Below are positions 31,555 to 41,584 of a DNA stretch of 64,000 nt, piece by piece. The stretch is taken from contig ONPG01000005.1 of the NCBI GenBank assembly GCA_900319645.1, forward strand, positions 62,001 to 126,000, written 5' to 3'. The position numbers and the translations under genes were made by a program. The notes under the pieces are model-generated. The model worked only from the letters and a program-made list of their open reading frames with translations, did no database searches and was not told where the DNA came from. Positions within the stretch are counted from its first letter, which is position 1. Every line of letters starts with the position of its first letter. The DNA comes from an uncultured Bacteroidales bacterium. Lineage in GTDB: Bacteria > Bacteroidota > Bacteroidia > Bacteroidales > Paludibacteraceae.

Positions 31555-33283
31555 TCTGCAGTTCCAGTTTGTCTTTTAACACCTGCAAAGCAGGGTTTTG
31601 TTCTACCATCAGTTTGTATTTCTCTTCTGCCGTAAACGCCATTTGCTCCTCGTCATATTCAGCAAGCGAAAGGCGTATTTGCAGCAGGTTGTTTCCTAAC
31701 GTTTGGTGTAGTTGTTTCAACAGTTGCGGCAGCGCTTTCTGCATCTGCGCCAACTGCCACGGATTCGGCATTTGTATCTCAGCCTGGTTCTCCGCCACCA
31801 TCTTCGGCGAATAATCCTCAATAAGCTGAACCAGACGCGGTTCCTCAGCATGAGTGCGGCTCAGACCAATCCACGCGTCTCTCAGTTGGTCAGCCGTAAA
31901 AGGGCGGTTCTGCGGTGTTTGTGCAACCGTTTCGGCTGTTGCCTGCGACTCAGCAGAGGCAGGTTTCTTAAACCCTAAGCCCAAGCCTGCTGAAGGGATC
32001 TTGGGAATACCCGGAGTGCTCGAAGATGCCTGCGGTGTCGGAGGCGTCGGCGCACTTTGGGGTTGAGGAGTCGGTTGCGGTTGTGCCGGCACTTGCTGTA
32101 TAGGAGCTTGTTGTACCGGCACTTGTTGAGCAGCTGCTTGCTGTACAGGTGCTTTTTGAGGAGGTGCTTGCTGTACAGGAACTTGCTGAGGAACACCCAA
32201 TTGACATAGTTTAACTATCGCCAGTTCGACCGTCAGACGTTTGTTACGCGCCGTGCGGTAGTTGATGTCACAGGTATTCATAATATCCAAAGCCTGGAAC
32301 AGCCATATAGGACTGCACAACTGCGCCTGGGCTACATATCGTTTGCGAAACGCGTCGCTGGTCTCGAGCAGCACTGCCGTCTGCGGATCTTTGCTCACCA
32401 GCACATCGCGCAGATGTTGGGCAAAACCCGTAACAAAATGACCGGCATCGAAGCCGTGTATCAACACATCGTTCAGCAACAGCAAAGCCCGGCTCACATC
32501 GTGCCGCAGAGCGTGCTCCACCAATTGGAAATAGTAATCCGTGTCAAGCACATTGAGCACCTCGATAGTCCGTTCGTACGTGATCTCATTGCCGCAGAAC
32601 GCCACCAGTTGGTCGAATATCGACAGCGCGTCACGCATTCCCCCGTCGGCTTTCTGCGCTACGACGTTCAAGGCCTCCTCGCTCACAGCGATACCCTCCT
32701 GTTGCGCCACTTTTTGCAGGTGGGTTATCGTGTCCTGAATAGTTATACGGCTGAAATCGTACACCTGACACCGGCTCAGAATAGTCGGAAGCACTTTGTG
32801 CTTTTCTGTGGTAGCGAGGATAAAGATGGCGTACGAAGGCGGTTCTTCGAGCGTTTTGAGCAACGCGTTGAAAGCCCCGGCACTCAACATGTGCACCTCG
32901 TCAATAATATACACCGAATACTTGCCTATCTGCGGCGGGATACGCACCTGGTCGATCAGCGAGCGGATGTCATCCACCGAGTTGTTGCTGGCGGCATCCA
33001 GTTCGTGGATATTGAACGACCGTTGTTCGTTGAACGCACGGCACGACTCGCACTCGTTGCAGGCATCGTAGCCGTTCTGCGGATTCAGACAGTTGATAGT
33101 CTTAGCGAAGATACGCGCGCAGGTGGTCTTACCCACTCCGCGCGGACCGCAGAACAGGTACGCATGAGCCAGATGATTCTGGCGAATAGCGTTCTGGAGA
33201 GTCTGGGTCAGAGCCTGCTGTCCCACGACGGTCTCAAAAGTCTGCGGCCTGTATTTTCGCGCCGATACAATGTAGTTTTCCAT
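31547..33283 (-). CDS. dnaX: DNA polymerase III subunit gamma/tau, 578 aa
   Basis: Clamp-loader ATPase of the replicative polymerase. Walker A GPRGVGKTTCA (about 44-54), the zinc-binding cysteines (CLNPQNGYDACNECESC), DEVHMLSAGAFNALLK and the sensor region LATTEKHKVLPTILSRC are present. From about 365 a Gln/Pro/Val/Ala-rich linker (repeated Pro-Val-Gln-Gln-Ala) leads to the C-terminal region. No internal frameshift signal for a short gamma form was evident. Second gene of the operon, one base after the PPTase gene. Confidence 0.95.
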   Translation of the reverse strand: MENYIVSARKYRPQTFETVVGQQALTQTLQNAIRQNHLAHAYLFCGPRGVGKTTCARIFAKTINCLNPQNGYDACNECESCRAFNEQRSFNIHELDAASNNSVDDIRSLIDQVRIPPQIGKYSVYIIDEVHMLSAGAFNALLKTLEEPPSYAIFILATTEKHKVLPTILSRCQVYDFSRITIQDTITHLQKVAQQEGIAVSEEALNVVAQKADGGMRDALSIFDQLVAFCGNEITYERTIEVLNVLDTDYYFQLVEHALRHDVSRALLLLNDVLIHGFDAGHFVTGFAQHLRDVLVSKDPQTAVLLETSDAFRKRYVAQAQLCSPIWLFQALDIMNTCDINYRTARNKRLTVELAIVKLCQLGVPQQVPVQQAPPQKAPVQQAAAQQVPVQQAPIQQVPAQPQPTPQPQSAPTPPTPQASSSTPGIPKIPSAGLGLGFKKPASAESQATAETVAQTPQNRPFTADQLRDAWIGLSRTHAEEPRLVQLIEDYSPKMVAENQAEIQMPNPWQLAQMQKALPQLLKQLHQTLGNNLLQIRLSLAEYDEEQMAFTAEEKYKLMVEQNPALQVLKDKLELQID

Positions 33284-33284
33284 A

Positions 33285-33836
33285 TTAATTGGTTGTTGCT
33301 ATGCTGTATATATAATTTTCTTTCTCCACGCTGGTTAGCTTGCCGTCGAAAGAGGTCAGGGCTTGTTGCAACGCCTCAAAGCCCTCAATGCCCGTTCCGA
33401 GACATTTCAGCACGGCTTCTTTCTGTGTCCACAACCGGGTGAATACTCTGTCCAGCTCGTCGGCGGCACGGATAATCGCCTGCTCCGCCTCGTTCATCGT
33501 ACGCTCTATGAGAGCGTCATCTGCGTGCCTGATTCCTTCTATATCGATCCCTATCGGCTGATCGTCCGCGGCAACGGCTATTCCTTCCTTGCAATGACTG
33601 AGGCTGAAGCAGGGTGCGCCCGGCACAAAGGGTTTGCCGTATTCGTTGTATTCCCATTCGCCTTGGATGCCACCGGTTTCGTACACCATCATCCAACTCT
33701 TCAGGCAGCAGAACTGTCCGAAGAGGTGTTTGTACCGGAGTGCCTGTTCGCGCCTCTGCGCAGTCACCAACGGCAACATACGTGCCACCTCCTGCTCCGT
33801 AACTCGGCTCATATCGTCAAAAACAAGCACTTTCAT
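33285..33836 (-). CDS. 4'-phosphopantetheinyl transferase superfamily protein, 183 aa
   Basis: Transfers phosphopantetheine from CoA to a carrier-protein serine. Motifs: FSLSHCKEGIAVA, GIDIEGIRHADD (magnesium-binding Asp/Glu) and FTRLWTQKEAVLKCLG. Length and layout suggest a short Sfp-like enzyme. The ATG at 33836 is chosen because the only longer start (TTG at 33860) lies in the -7 box of the promoter at 33858-33889. First gene of the operon that contains dnaX. Confidence 0.9.
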   Translation of the reverse strand: MKVLVFDDMSRVTEQEVARMLPLVTAQRREQALRYKHLFGQFCCLKSWMMVYETGGIQGEWEYNEYGKPFVPGAPCFSLSHCKEGIAVAADDQPIGIDIEGIRHADDALIERTMNEAEQAIIRAADELDRVFTRLWTQKEAVLKCLGTGIEGFEALQQALTSFDGKLTSVEKENYIYSIATTN

Positions 33837-33857
33837 CTGCCAATACCTTTTTCGGTG

Positions 33858-33889
33858 CAAAAGTACAAAAAATTTTTGACATACACAAA
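33858..33889 (-). promoter_or_regulatory. Promoter of the PPTase-dnaX-ygiQ operon
   Basis: On the minus strand: TTTG (33889-33886), 20 bases, TACTTTTG (33865-33858). Leader of about 18 nt. Confidence 0.85.
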
Positions 33890-33944
33890 TAAATTTTTAT
33901 TCTGAGTTCCGAAGGTGACAATTCCGTTTACTATACTTGCAAGT

Positions 33945-35342
33945 TTATTGATCCGAGAGGTCTTTGTATCGGCGGAGGTGGACACGATAGGCTATCTCGG
34001 CATCCGTGAGGTCCGATTCGGCTTGCGTAAGCGCCATCTGCGCCTGAAGCCATTCGGCGACAATAACCCTACCCGCTTCGTAGTTAGCCTGCATATGCTC
34101 ATACGCCTCACGTGCATGCTGGCAGGTTCTCCGTCTTAGTTGTAGCATCGCGTCGGCATCCATAAGTTGGTCGTAAGCCTGCTGGGTGCGCAGCCGGAGT
34201 TGTGAGCCGAGGTGTTCCTGATCGATCTTAGCCTGTTCGATGGCGTATTGTTTCTCACGGATCTTATGGGCGGTCTCCCACCAACCGGTAAGCGGAACGG
34301 TCATCGTGACGAAAAGAGCCCCGTTGCCGTTCTTGGAATTGAGACCGTTGCGGAGGATATTGGTTTGCAAATGAGTATAGCCGTAGTTAGCGCCGATGGC
34401 TATCTGAGGCAGGGCATCGGCGAGCGCCATTCGTTTCTCCAACTCAGCCGCACGCACTTGCAGGGAGAGGAGTCGGGATTCAGGTGTTACCTCCTCATAA
34501 GGGGACGAGGATAACTCCAGCCTTTCCCTTTCCGCAAGGGAGGGAGATAAGAGTTGGGAATCTTCAGCCAAAGAAAGCGAATCGCCGGAGGGAAGACCGA
34601 TAGCGAGTGCAAGGGCACGTTTGGCAAGACGTGTGCCGCTCGACAACTGGAGTTGGCGTCGAGCCACTTCGTCGCGTTGTATCTCCACCTGGGCCAGGTC
34701 GTAGGGCAAAGCCAGCCCCGACTCGACGGCTGCGTAGACCGTCTGATAGAGCGTATCCAACAGGGCATTGGCATCATCAATAATCAACTGTTTCTGCTGC
34801 AGTCCATAGACGAGCCAGTAGGTCTCTTCCACCTCCTGAAGACGGTCGCGTGTACTGACCTCTGCTTGTAGTTTGGCAGCCTCAACGCCCACTTTCGCCA
34901 ACTGGTTACCGGCTACGATCTTGCCGCCCACAAAAACCGGCTGGATGGCCATCACTCCGGCTCCATAGCCGTGCTGGAAAAGATTAATGGTATTATCCAG
35001 CCCCAGAGCAGCTCCATAATTGCCATAAAGCGTAGTAAGCAAGTCGCGAACGGTGGCGTTGCCAATATCGTCGATCCCCACATCAATAAGCGGATTCAGA
35101 GCATAATAGCCAAATGCCATTCCTTTGACTTGTGGGAAATACTTGGTTAGAGCCTGCGACTTGACTTGCTCCGCCCTTCGCACGGACAGTTCCGCCTTGC
35201 GCAATTCGGGGTTATTGCGTTTAGCCATCGCCAGACACGAATCCAGCGTAAGCGTTTCAGCGGAAAGGGAAAACGGAAAGCTGAAAACAGAAAGGACGAA
35301 TAGGATGCCCCAATATAATATGTTTCTATAATTATTTGTCAT
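33945..35342 (-). CDS. TolC family outer-membrane efflux protein, 465 aa
   Basis: Outer-membrane channel of the RND tripartite pump encoded by the two genes upstream. Signal peptide (ending FSFPFSLSA), then the TolC fold: two similar halves of long helices with TLDSCLAMAKRNNPELRKAE at the start of the first. The start is uncertain: ATG at 35342 or 35351, both overlapping the end of the permease gene; the shorter gives a better signal peptide. Last gene of the efflux operon. Confidence 0.9.
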   Translation of the reverse strand: MTNNYRNILYWGILFVLSVFSFPFSLSAETLTLDSCLAMAKRNNPELRKAELSVRRAEQVKSQALTKYFPQVKGMAFGYYALNPLIDVGIDDIGNATVRDLLTTLYGNYGAALGLDNTINLFQHGYGAGVMAIQPVFVGGKIVAGNQLAKVGVEAAKLQAEVSTRDRLQEVEETYWLVYGLQQKQLIIDDANALLDTLYQTVYAAVESGLALPYDLAQVEIQRDEVARRQLQLSSGTRLAKRALALAIGLPSGDSLSLAEDSQLLSPSLAERERLELSSSPYEEVTPESRLLSLQVRAAELEKRMALADALPQIAIGANYGYTHLQTNILRNGLNSKNGNGALFVTMTVPLTGWWETAHKIREKQYAIEQAKIDQEHLGSQLRLRTQQAYDQLMDADAMLQLRRRTCQHAREAYEHMQANYEAGRVIVAEWLQAQMALTQAESDLTDAEIAYRVHLRRYKDLSDQ

Positions 35343-38300
35343 GACTTTCATATACTTTCCAATATACCACCGGCAAAATAGTGACCGTAAGCGGGAGGGT
35401 GAAGATAGTACCAAAACAAATAACTACTCCCATTGGCATCCAAAGGCTGGTGTGAGCAATAATCATCGGCAAGACCCCCAGCGCCGTAGTGGCCGAAGTG
35501 AGAAACACCGGACGCATTCTTCGCAGGCCGGCATAGAAAGCCGCCTGACGGTAGTTGAAGAGTTTGTATTTGCGGCAATCCTCAGCGTATTCGTACATCA
35601 TAATAGCGTTGCGGACGATAATACCGATTAGACTCACTATACCCAATACCGCCGTGATAGAAATATCCAATTGGAAGATCCACAAGCCGAGCATGGCACC
35701 AAAAAGACATAGCAACGAACTGGACAAAGCCAGCAACGCCAGCCCGAGTTTTCCGAAATGATAGATCAGCAATACCAGCATTACAGCCAATGCTGCAACC
35801 ACAGACCAGAGTATCTGCGGCACTATCATTTGGTTGAGGAAAGTGAGGCCTCCATCCTGAATCTCGACGCCCTCCGGCAGTTGGGTGATATTCTCCCGAA
35901 GCCATTTCTTGAGTTTCTTGTCCGCACTGACCTGGCTGATATTTCCGCGCAGGTCAGCTCCGATAGTGATAGCGCGAACGGAGTTGCGGTGTTCGTAGAA
36001 AGCGTGGTGCCAATGAGGCACAATATCCGCCACCTGACTCAGGGGCACCCAGATTCCTGGCACCGCCGTGGGGACTCGCAAGTTGCCCAGTTGGTCTGGC
36101 GGAAGAGACTCCATCCCCGCCGTGTAGAGAACTACGGGCACAGAATAGCAGCCCTCGTAGAGAGTGGTTAGCGTAGCGCCCTTGGTTGCCTGACGGAGAT
36201 AGAGCGAGAGCTTCGTCTCTGTAACTCCGAGTCGTGTAGCCTCGTCAGCTTTGAGAACGATTCGCGTTGAGGGTGTTTGGATATTATAATCGCTGTGCGC
36301 CCACTGCAACTCGGGCATCTGCGCCATAAAACGGAGAATACTGTCGGCATAAATATCCATGAGTTCGTAGTCCTCACCCAAAACGCGAATTTCCAGCGGG
36401 TTGGTCGCAGATTGGTAATCGAGTTGCTTGAAACGTGCGTAGGCATTGGGAAAATAGTTCTCATAGAGAGGACTATACGTCCGGATAACTTGCTCGGTAG
36501 CCTTGCCGGAAGTGGTATTGACTATGAGCTGGGCGTAATTAGGTCTCGGCGTCTGAGGCGTGTAAGCCGCGTGGAAACGCGGCGAGGACTGGCCTATAAA
36601 CGCCGTGACGCTGGTCACAAGGGGATCCGCACGGAGAATACGTGCAAGCGAGTCAGCCACCACGGCACTCTCCTCCACCGTAGCACCTTCGCGCAGATGG
36701 ATCTCCACGGCGAAGAACTCACGCTCTGCTTTGGGCAGCAGTTGCAGGTTCAGGCGAGTCATCAGCAAACCGCCGATACACGTAGTAACCAGCAGTAGCG
36801 TCCAAACAACCCAAGTGTGGTCGAAACAATACTGCAACGCTTTTTTATAAGCGTTCTGCAACCATGCAAAGAAGCGGTTTTGCGTTCGCTCGATAGCATT
36901 GAGCTGGTTCTCCGACCGCAGTTTGATAAACCGGAAAGAAAGGAAAGGTGTGACCCACGTCGCGTAGAAAATACTTGCTCCCAAGGCGAAGAGGACCGCC
37001 CAAGGGAAAAGTTGTACAAACTCACCCAGAGGTCCCTCAATGATGCGCGTCATCGGGAAGAACATTCCGCTGATGGCGCACGTGGCGAGCGACATCGGCA
37101 CAAAGAGCATCGTGGTGCTCACTACCGCCGAGTACCACCGCGAGTGACGGCGTTCCAACAAGTTTGTATATCCGTCGATGACAATAACCGAGTCGTCCAC
37201 AATCATACCAAGCACAAAAATCAGTGCCGCCAGCGTGACGGTATTCAGTTCAATACCCGTGAGGTACATCAACCCGATACAAATAGCGGTGCACACCGGC
37301 ACACCCGTAGAAGCCACCAAAGCTGTGCGCAGCGGAAAAAGGAAAAGCATAACAGCTATTACGACGATGATAGAGATGAGTATATCTCTGAGGAAAGAGA
37401 GCACCGAGTCGTGTACTACTTTAGGTTGATCGGTTATCCTGTGGAAACGGATATCTGGTGGCAGAAGGCTGGTGGCCTCGTCCAGTTTTTTATCCACCTC
37501 CTCGCCAAACGCCACGATATTATTGCCGGGCACCATCTCCATATTCAGAATCAGGCACGCCGCGCCGTCGTACTCCACATATTGTTCAGGCCGTTGATAG
37601 CGTCGCTCAATGGTAGCAATATCTTTCATTCGGATAATGGCTCCCGTGAGCGGATCCGCCCAAACGATTTGCTCCTGGAGTTCGTATTCGGTTCTGTAAG
37701 GAATCACCACCTGTAGTGCCGTGCCGTCGTTTTCTCCGCCTACAGTACGTAGTCCCTGCAACGCCAGCTGAGCTTGCAAGACGGAGGGGTTGATCCCGTA
37801 CATAGACAACCGCTCGGGGTCGATGGTGACAGCTATCTCCTCGGACTGCTGCCCCATAATGCGCAGTTTGCCCATCTCAGGTATCGTGCGCAGATGCGAG
37901 CACACCTGCTTGGCATATAACTCCAGTTCACGCGGACTGCGCTGGTCGCTTTCGATAGCAATAAGAAGCGAAGAGGTATTGCCGAAATCGTCAATCACCA
38001 GCGTCTGTACCACACCTGCCGGCAACGAGGTTTTCTCCAGCAAAGGCAGTCCGGCGCGGATCTTTGTCCAGGCACCGGCATTATCCTCCACACTATTGCG
38101 GATCATTACATAAACATACGCTATGCCGTCTTCTGTGATGCTGAATGTCAAAGCTTTATCCACCTCCACAAACGAGTTGATATAGTCTTCCAACGGCATC
38201 GTCACCTGCTCCTCCACTTCCTGAGCCGTAGCGCCGGGATAAACCGCTGCCACAATACCCTGACGGATCGTGAACTGGGGAAACTCATCCTTGTTCAGTT

Positions 38301-38400
38301 GCGGCAACGACCATATACCGAAGCCCATTAGCAGCATAAACAACGCCATCACAATGCTGTGATGTTTCATTGCGGACTCGATATGTTTGCTCGTTTTCAT
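35332..38400 (-). CDS. RND efflux transporter permease (AcrB/MexB-like), 1022 aa
   Basis: Inner-membrane proton-driven pump of the resistance-nodulation-division superfamily. Full length; an N-terminal helix, two large periplasmic loops (about 40-330 and 560-860), and two six-helix groups. The helix-4 region contains FVLGMIVDDSVIVIDGYTNL, which holds the paired Asp residues of the proton relay. Resembles the AcrB-like drug exporters of the HAE family rather than the metal-exporting CusA branch. The start overlaps the stop of the adaptor gene by 4 bp (ATGA). Confidence 0.94.
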   Translation of the reverse strand: MKTSKHIESAMKHHSIVMALFMLLMGFGIWSLPQLNKDEFPQFTIRQGIVAAVYPGATAQEVEEQVTMPLEDYINSFVEVDKALTFSITEDGIAYVYVMIRNSVEDNAGAWTKIRAGLPLLEKTSLPAGVVQTLVIDDFGNTSSLLIAIESDQRSPRELELYAKQVCSHLRTIPEMGKLRIMGQQSEEIAVTIDPERLSMYGINPSVLQAQLALQGLRTVGGENDGTALQVVIPYRTEYELQEQIVWADPLTGAIIRMKDIATIERRYQRPEQYVEYDGAACLILNMEMVPGNNIVAFGEEVDKKLDEATSLLPPDIRFHRITDQPKVVHDSVLSFLRDILISIIVVIAVMLFLFPLRTALVASTGVPVCTAICIGLMYLTGIELNTVTLAALIFVLGMIVDDSVIVIDGYTNLLERRHSRWYSAVVSTTMLFVPMSLATCAISGMFFPMTRIIEGPLGEFVQLFPWAVLFALGASIFYATWVTPFLSFRFIKLRSENQLNAIERTQNRFFAWLQNAYKKALQYCFDHTWVVWTLLLVTTCIGGLLMTRLNLQLLPKAEREFFAVEIHLREGATVEESAVVADSLARILRADPLVTSVTAFIGQSSPRFHAAYTPQTPRPNYAQLIVNTTSGKATEQVIRTYSPLYENYFPNAYARFKQLDYQSATNPLEIRVLGEDYELMDIYADSILRFMAQMPELQWAHSDYNIQTPSTRIVLKADEATRLGVTETKLSLYLRQATKGATLTTLYEGCYSVPVVLYTAGMESLPPDQLGNLRVPTAVPGIWVPLSQVADIVPHWHHAFYEHRNSVRAITIGADLRGNISQVSADKKLKKWLRENITQLPEGVEIQDGGLTFLNQMIVPQILWSVVAALAVMLVLLIYHFGKLGLALLALSSSLLCLFGAMLGLWIFQLDISITAVLGIVSLIGIIVRNAIMMYEYAEDCRKYKLFNYRQAAFYAGLRRMRPVFLTSATTALGVLPMIIAHTSLWMPMGVVICFGTIFTLPLTVTILPVVYWKVYESHDK

Positions 38401-39449
38401 TGCAGGGAAACGGCACAGCCGTTATAGAGTTTCTGATAACCGTCAATTATAAGTGTGTCGCCGACCCTCAGACCGTCGGTGACCGCGATGCCCTCTGCTT
38501 GGTAACGGTCGATCACGATTGTCCTGCGCTGCGCCACTCCGTTCTCTGCCACCCAGACCGTGGCTCCGTGCTTGGTCAGCAAGACGCATCGCGCGGGAAT
38601 AACCATTTCTCCAGACTGCGACGCTTTGTCTTCCACGCTATGGAGCTGGCATTTGGCTACCATCCCGGGCATCAACTGACGGGTGGAATCCTCTCCCACC
38701 CTCGCGGTAACCGTATAAGTATGCGCCACGGGATTGGCTTTCATACTTTTCTCCGTCACTTGAATCGGGAAAGAGGCACCTACCGCAGCACACTCCATCG
38801 TGCCGGACTGACCGATAGCGATGGTGCTGATCTCCGTCTCAGGCACCGTAAAGTGCACGTTGTACGCGGAGATATCCAGGATCGAACCCAAGCGGACTGC
38901 TGGAACTACCGACTGCCCCGGCTGGATATCCAAGCCGGAAAGGACGCCGTCCTGCGGAGCACGAAGTGTACATTCGCTGAGTTGCTGACAAGCCGCGTCG
39001 TAGAGCGAGCGTGCCTGAGTATATTGGCTCTCTATCTCGACCATCTTCTGGTCTGTCACAGCGCCTTTGCTATAGACCTGTTTGGCACGTTCGTAGCCGT
39101 CTTTCGCCTGCCGGTAAGTTGCTTTGGCGGATCGCACGGCATTGACAGCCTGCGTGCTGTCCACTGTGAGAAGCACCTGCCCTTTCTTGACACGTTCGCC
39201 ATCCTTGACATCTACTGAGAGCACTCGTCCTGCCATCTGCGAACTTAACGGAATCTCGCGGACGGCCTCAACAGTCCCCACATAACGCGAGAAGGGAGAC
39301 GGCGCACCGGCTGTCACCACCTGCACGTGTATCGGCACCGGCGGAACCGCTGCGGACTGCTCGCCTTTGTTTACACACGAGAAAAACAGCAACAGACAAA
39401 ATGCAATCACACCTGTCTGTGCGAAAGGACGGGTCAGTTCTTTTTGCAT
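38397..39449 (-). CDS. RND efflux periplasmic adaptor (membrane fusion protein), 350 aa
   Basis: Lipoprotein adaptor linking the permease to TolC. Lipobox LLFFSC at about 20-25, then a lipoyl/barrel-sandwich half (VGTVEAVREIPLSSQMAGRV), a helical hairpin (about 110-170), and the second lipoyl half (RAPQDGVLSGLDIQPGQSV). Overlaps the small lipoprotein gene upstream by 16 bp. Confidence 0.93.
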   Translation of the reverse strand: MQKELTRPFAQTGVIAFCLLLFFSCVNKGEQSAAVPPVPIHVQVVTAGAPSPFSRYVGTVEAVREIPLSSQMAGRVLSVDVKDGERVKKGQVLLTVDSTQAVNAVRSAKATYRQAKDGYERAKQVYSKGAVTDQKMVEIESQYTQARSLYDAACQQLSECTLRAPQDGVLSGLDIQPGQSVVPAVRLGSILDISAYNVHFTVPETEISTIAIGQSGTMECAAVGASFPIQVTEKSMKANPVAHTYTVTARVGEDSTRQLMPGMVAKCQLHSVEDKASQSGEMVIPARCVLLTKHGATVWVAENGVAQRRTIVIDRYQAEGIAVTDGLRVGDTLIIDGYQKLYNGCAVSLQ

Positions 39450-39853
39450 AGCAGTACCAAACTATCCGCTTTGAGCGTTGAGCCGTTGTAGCGGAGATTG
39501 ATTAAAATGGATTTGTCATAAACGGTCCCGGAACCTGTCACCTTGACCTTATAATTGACACCAGCCTGAGAGACATAGCGTTCAAAAGAATTGATTTCTA
39601 TCTGCTTGCCTGTGATGGTTGCCGTTGTGTAATATGCCGGACCACCCATAGCGTTAAACGTGAGCATCGCGGATTGGGAGTTTTGGGACAGTATTTCCAT
39701 CACTCCCATTTCATCAGAAAGGGATTGCTCTACCCCCAACACCGAGGCACGGCCGCTTATCTTGTAGGAATAGGTACCTGCGACCTGTTCAACCTGATTT
39801 TGGCAAGACAGGCACACCAACATTAGCGTCAATAGTGTTGTGATTTTTTTCAT
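39434..39853 (-). CDS. Small lipoprotein of unknown function, 139 aa
   Basis: Not recognised. A lipobox (VCLSC, about residues 13-17) is followed by a small predicted beta-rich domain with VAGTYSYKISGRASVLG and a Gly-Ser-Gly-Thr-Val-Tyr element, similar in style to lipocalin-like or DUF-type beta-barrels. It overlaps the RND adaptor gene by 16 bp and so is probably part of the efflux operon; it may be an envelope accessory. Confidence 0.7.
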   Translation of the reverse strand: MKKITTLLTLMLVCLSCQNQVEQVAGTYSYKISGRASVLGVEQSLSDEMGVMEILSQNSQSAMLTFNAMGGPAYYTTATITGKQIEINSFERYVSQAGVNYKVKVTGSGTVYDKSILINLRYNGSTLKADSLVLLCKKN

Positions 39854-39919
39854 TGTTTAGATAGTTTGAATAGTTGTTAATCCCGCTTTTTGGCAATCGT
39901 GAGAATTGGGTCAAGGCGC

Positions 39920-41584
39920 TTATTGCTGCAAGTATTTCTGACCGTTTCGGATCACAATGCCTTTGTATCCTTCGCCCACACGCTGACCTAAGATATTGTA
40001 TCGGGTATTGGTGGTCGGTGATTGATGATTCGTGATTTGTTCTATGCTTTCAGGCTCCTGATAGCCGTCCTCCATTTGCGGACGATGAGTCATCGCGTAA
40101 TCCAGATACATCTCTAACATCGTGTATCCGCTTGCGTGGCGGACGTTGTTGTCTGCCGCCTCGGGGTTGCAGCCGTTCGCACACTCCCACTCGTCCGGCA
40201 TTCCGTCCAGATCGGTATCCGTCAGAGCGGTGACTGCCGGATAAGCATAGAATCCCTCGGCATCGTCCTCGGTATCGATGATACCTTTTTTGCCGGTTTT
40301 ACTGCCCGTATAGGTATATGTACCCTCGCGTGTGTTTTGTATAAGACGTATCTCCACGTGGTCTCTCGGCCAGCAGCCTGCGGTGTCCATAATGGTAGAG
40401 AAAGCCTCTTCTGCCGTCTCGTATCCGCCTGCTGCATAGGCATATTGGTCGAAATCGTAACGGCCATAGATACTATCCTCCGTCCACCGCCACCAGGGCG
40501 TAGCCGGACGAATCAGGGTGTCCACACGCAAGGTATCCGTGTTGTTGTACGGCGCTTTGCCGGTCACGCCTTTCCAGTTGTCTGAAGTCACCTCGTCGGC
40601 ACCGTCAAAAATATTACCATCCACAAACCACTGGCTCGGTCCCCAAGACGGCGATTCCTTGGCATTGCGCGTTACTTCAACCGAGAAGAAATACTTCTTG
40701 TTGGTGGTGTTCGGACCTGCTTTGTAGTAGTTGTTGACGAAGTTGCACTCGTGGGCAGCATTCAGACCGTTGAACGAATCAATCTTAGCGGTATTCTCGC
40801 CGCCGTAACAACCGTTACTGCCACCCTCAAAGTTATAATTCACGTTGTTGATATAATCCAGATAGGCCACATAGTCGTTGCTCTGCGCACCGTTGAAACG
40901 GCAGGAGCGCTTGTTGTTGTTTACCAGCAGATTGTGGTGGTACGTAGCAGGCGAACCACCCCACTGACAACCGTAGCCGCGTGCTCCTTTCGGGTGACCG
41001 GAACTGTTCAGTCCCTCGTGCACAATACAGTACTGCACCGTAATAAAATGGCTGTCGTAGGTGTTCATGTTTTCCTCTGTGGACCAGCCGAAATCGCAGT
41101 GGTCAATAATGAAGTTCTCGCAGTTCTCTGCGCCAAAAGCGTTCTGGGTAATAATATTTCCGTTCGCGTCGTTGCGACCGATACGGAAACGAATATTACG
41201 CATAATAAAGTTCTTCGATCCGCCGAAATTGACTTTGTTGTGCGTAATCACAACACCCATTCCGGGAGCTGTCTGACCAGCTATAGTGAAATTCTGCCGA
41301 TTGACACGCAAGTCTTTCACCAGACGGATCTCTCCACTTACGGCAAAACAAACGGTCAGCGGTTCGTCGGGGTACTGTTTGACCGCCCAGCGCAGCGTTC
41401 CTTCCTTGCCCTCGACGTCGTCTTCCAACGAGGTCACGTACACCACTCTTCCTCCTCGGCCGCCCGAGCAGTATTTGCCGAAACCTTCTGCGCCGGGAAA
41501 AGCGACAATCGTGTCAGGCAGTACTGCTGCTGACAAACAGCAAAACGATAAACTACAAATTACAAGGGATAAAAGTTTTTTCAT
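39920..41584 (-). CDS. Secreted pectate lyase-like polysaccharide lyase, 554 aa
   Basis: Predicted right-handed beta-helix lyase acting on pectate. Signal peptide at residues 1-19. FPGAEGFGKYCSGGRGGRVV starts the catalytic region, typical of Bacteroidota pectate lyases of the PL1 type; NFIIDHCDFGWSTEENMNTY and a SxxHPKGARGYGCQWGG region follow. A calcium-binding-like DTDLDGMPDEWE motif lies near residue 490. Close to the C-terminus an in-frame heptamer array (40006-40040) encodes ITNHQSPTTNT, before a tail with YNILGQRV related to that on other exported proteins. The ATG at 41584 overlaps the upstream stop by 4 bp (ATGA). No sugar uptake genes adjoin. Confidence 0.88.
   Translation of the reverse strand: MKKLLSLVICSLSFCCLSAAVLPDTIVAFPGAEGFGKYCSGGRGGRVVYVTSLEDDVEGKEGTLRWAVKQYPDEPLTVCFAVSGEIRLVKDLRVNRQNFTIAGQTAPGMGVVITHNKVNFGGSKNFIMRNIRFRIGRNDANGNIITQNAFGAENCENFIIDHCDFGWSTEENMNTYDSHFITVQYCIVHEGLNSSGHPKGARGYGCQWGGSPATYHHNLLVNNNKRSCRFNGAQSNDYVAYLDYINNVNYNFEGGSNGCYGGENTAKIDSFNGLNAAHECNFVNNYYKAGPNTTNKKYFFSVEVTRNAKESPSWGPSQWFVDGNIFDGADEVTSDNWKGVTGKAPYNNTDTLRVDTLIRPATPWWRWTEDSIYGRYDFDQYAYAAGGYETAEEAFSTIMDTAGCWPRDHVEIRLIQNTREGTYTYTGSKTGKKGIIDTEDDAEGFYAYPAVTALTDTDLDGMPDEWECANGCNPEAADNNVRHASGYTMLEMYLDYAMTHRPQMEDGYQEPESIEQITNHQSPTTNTRYNILGQRVGEGYKGIVIRNGQKYLQQ
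40006..40040. repeat. In-frame 7-bp array inside the pectate lyase gene
   Basis: Units tattggt, ggtcggt, gattgat, gattcgt, gatttgt. They encode the Thr/Asn/Ser linker between the catalytic part and the C-terminal tail. Confidence 0.75.
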
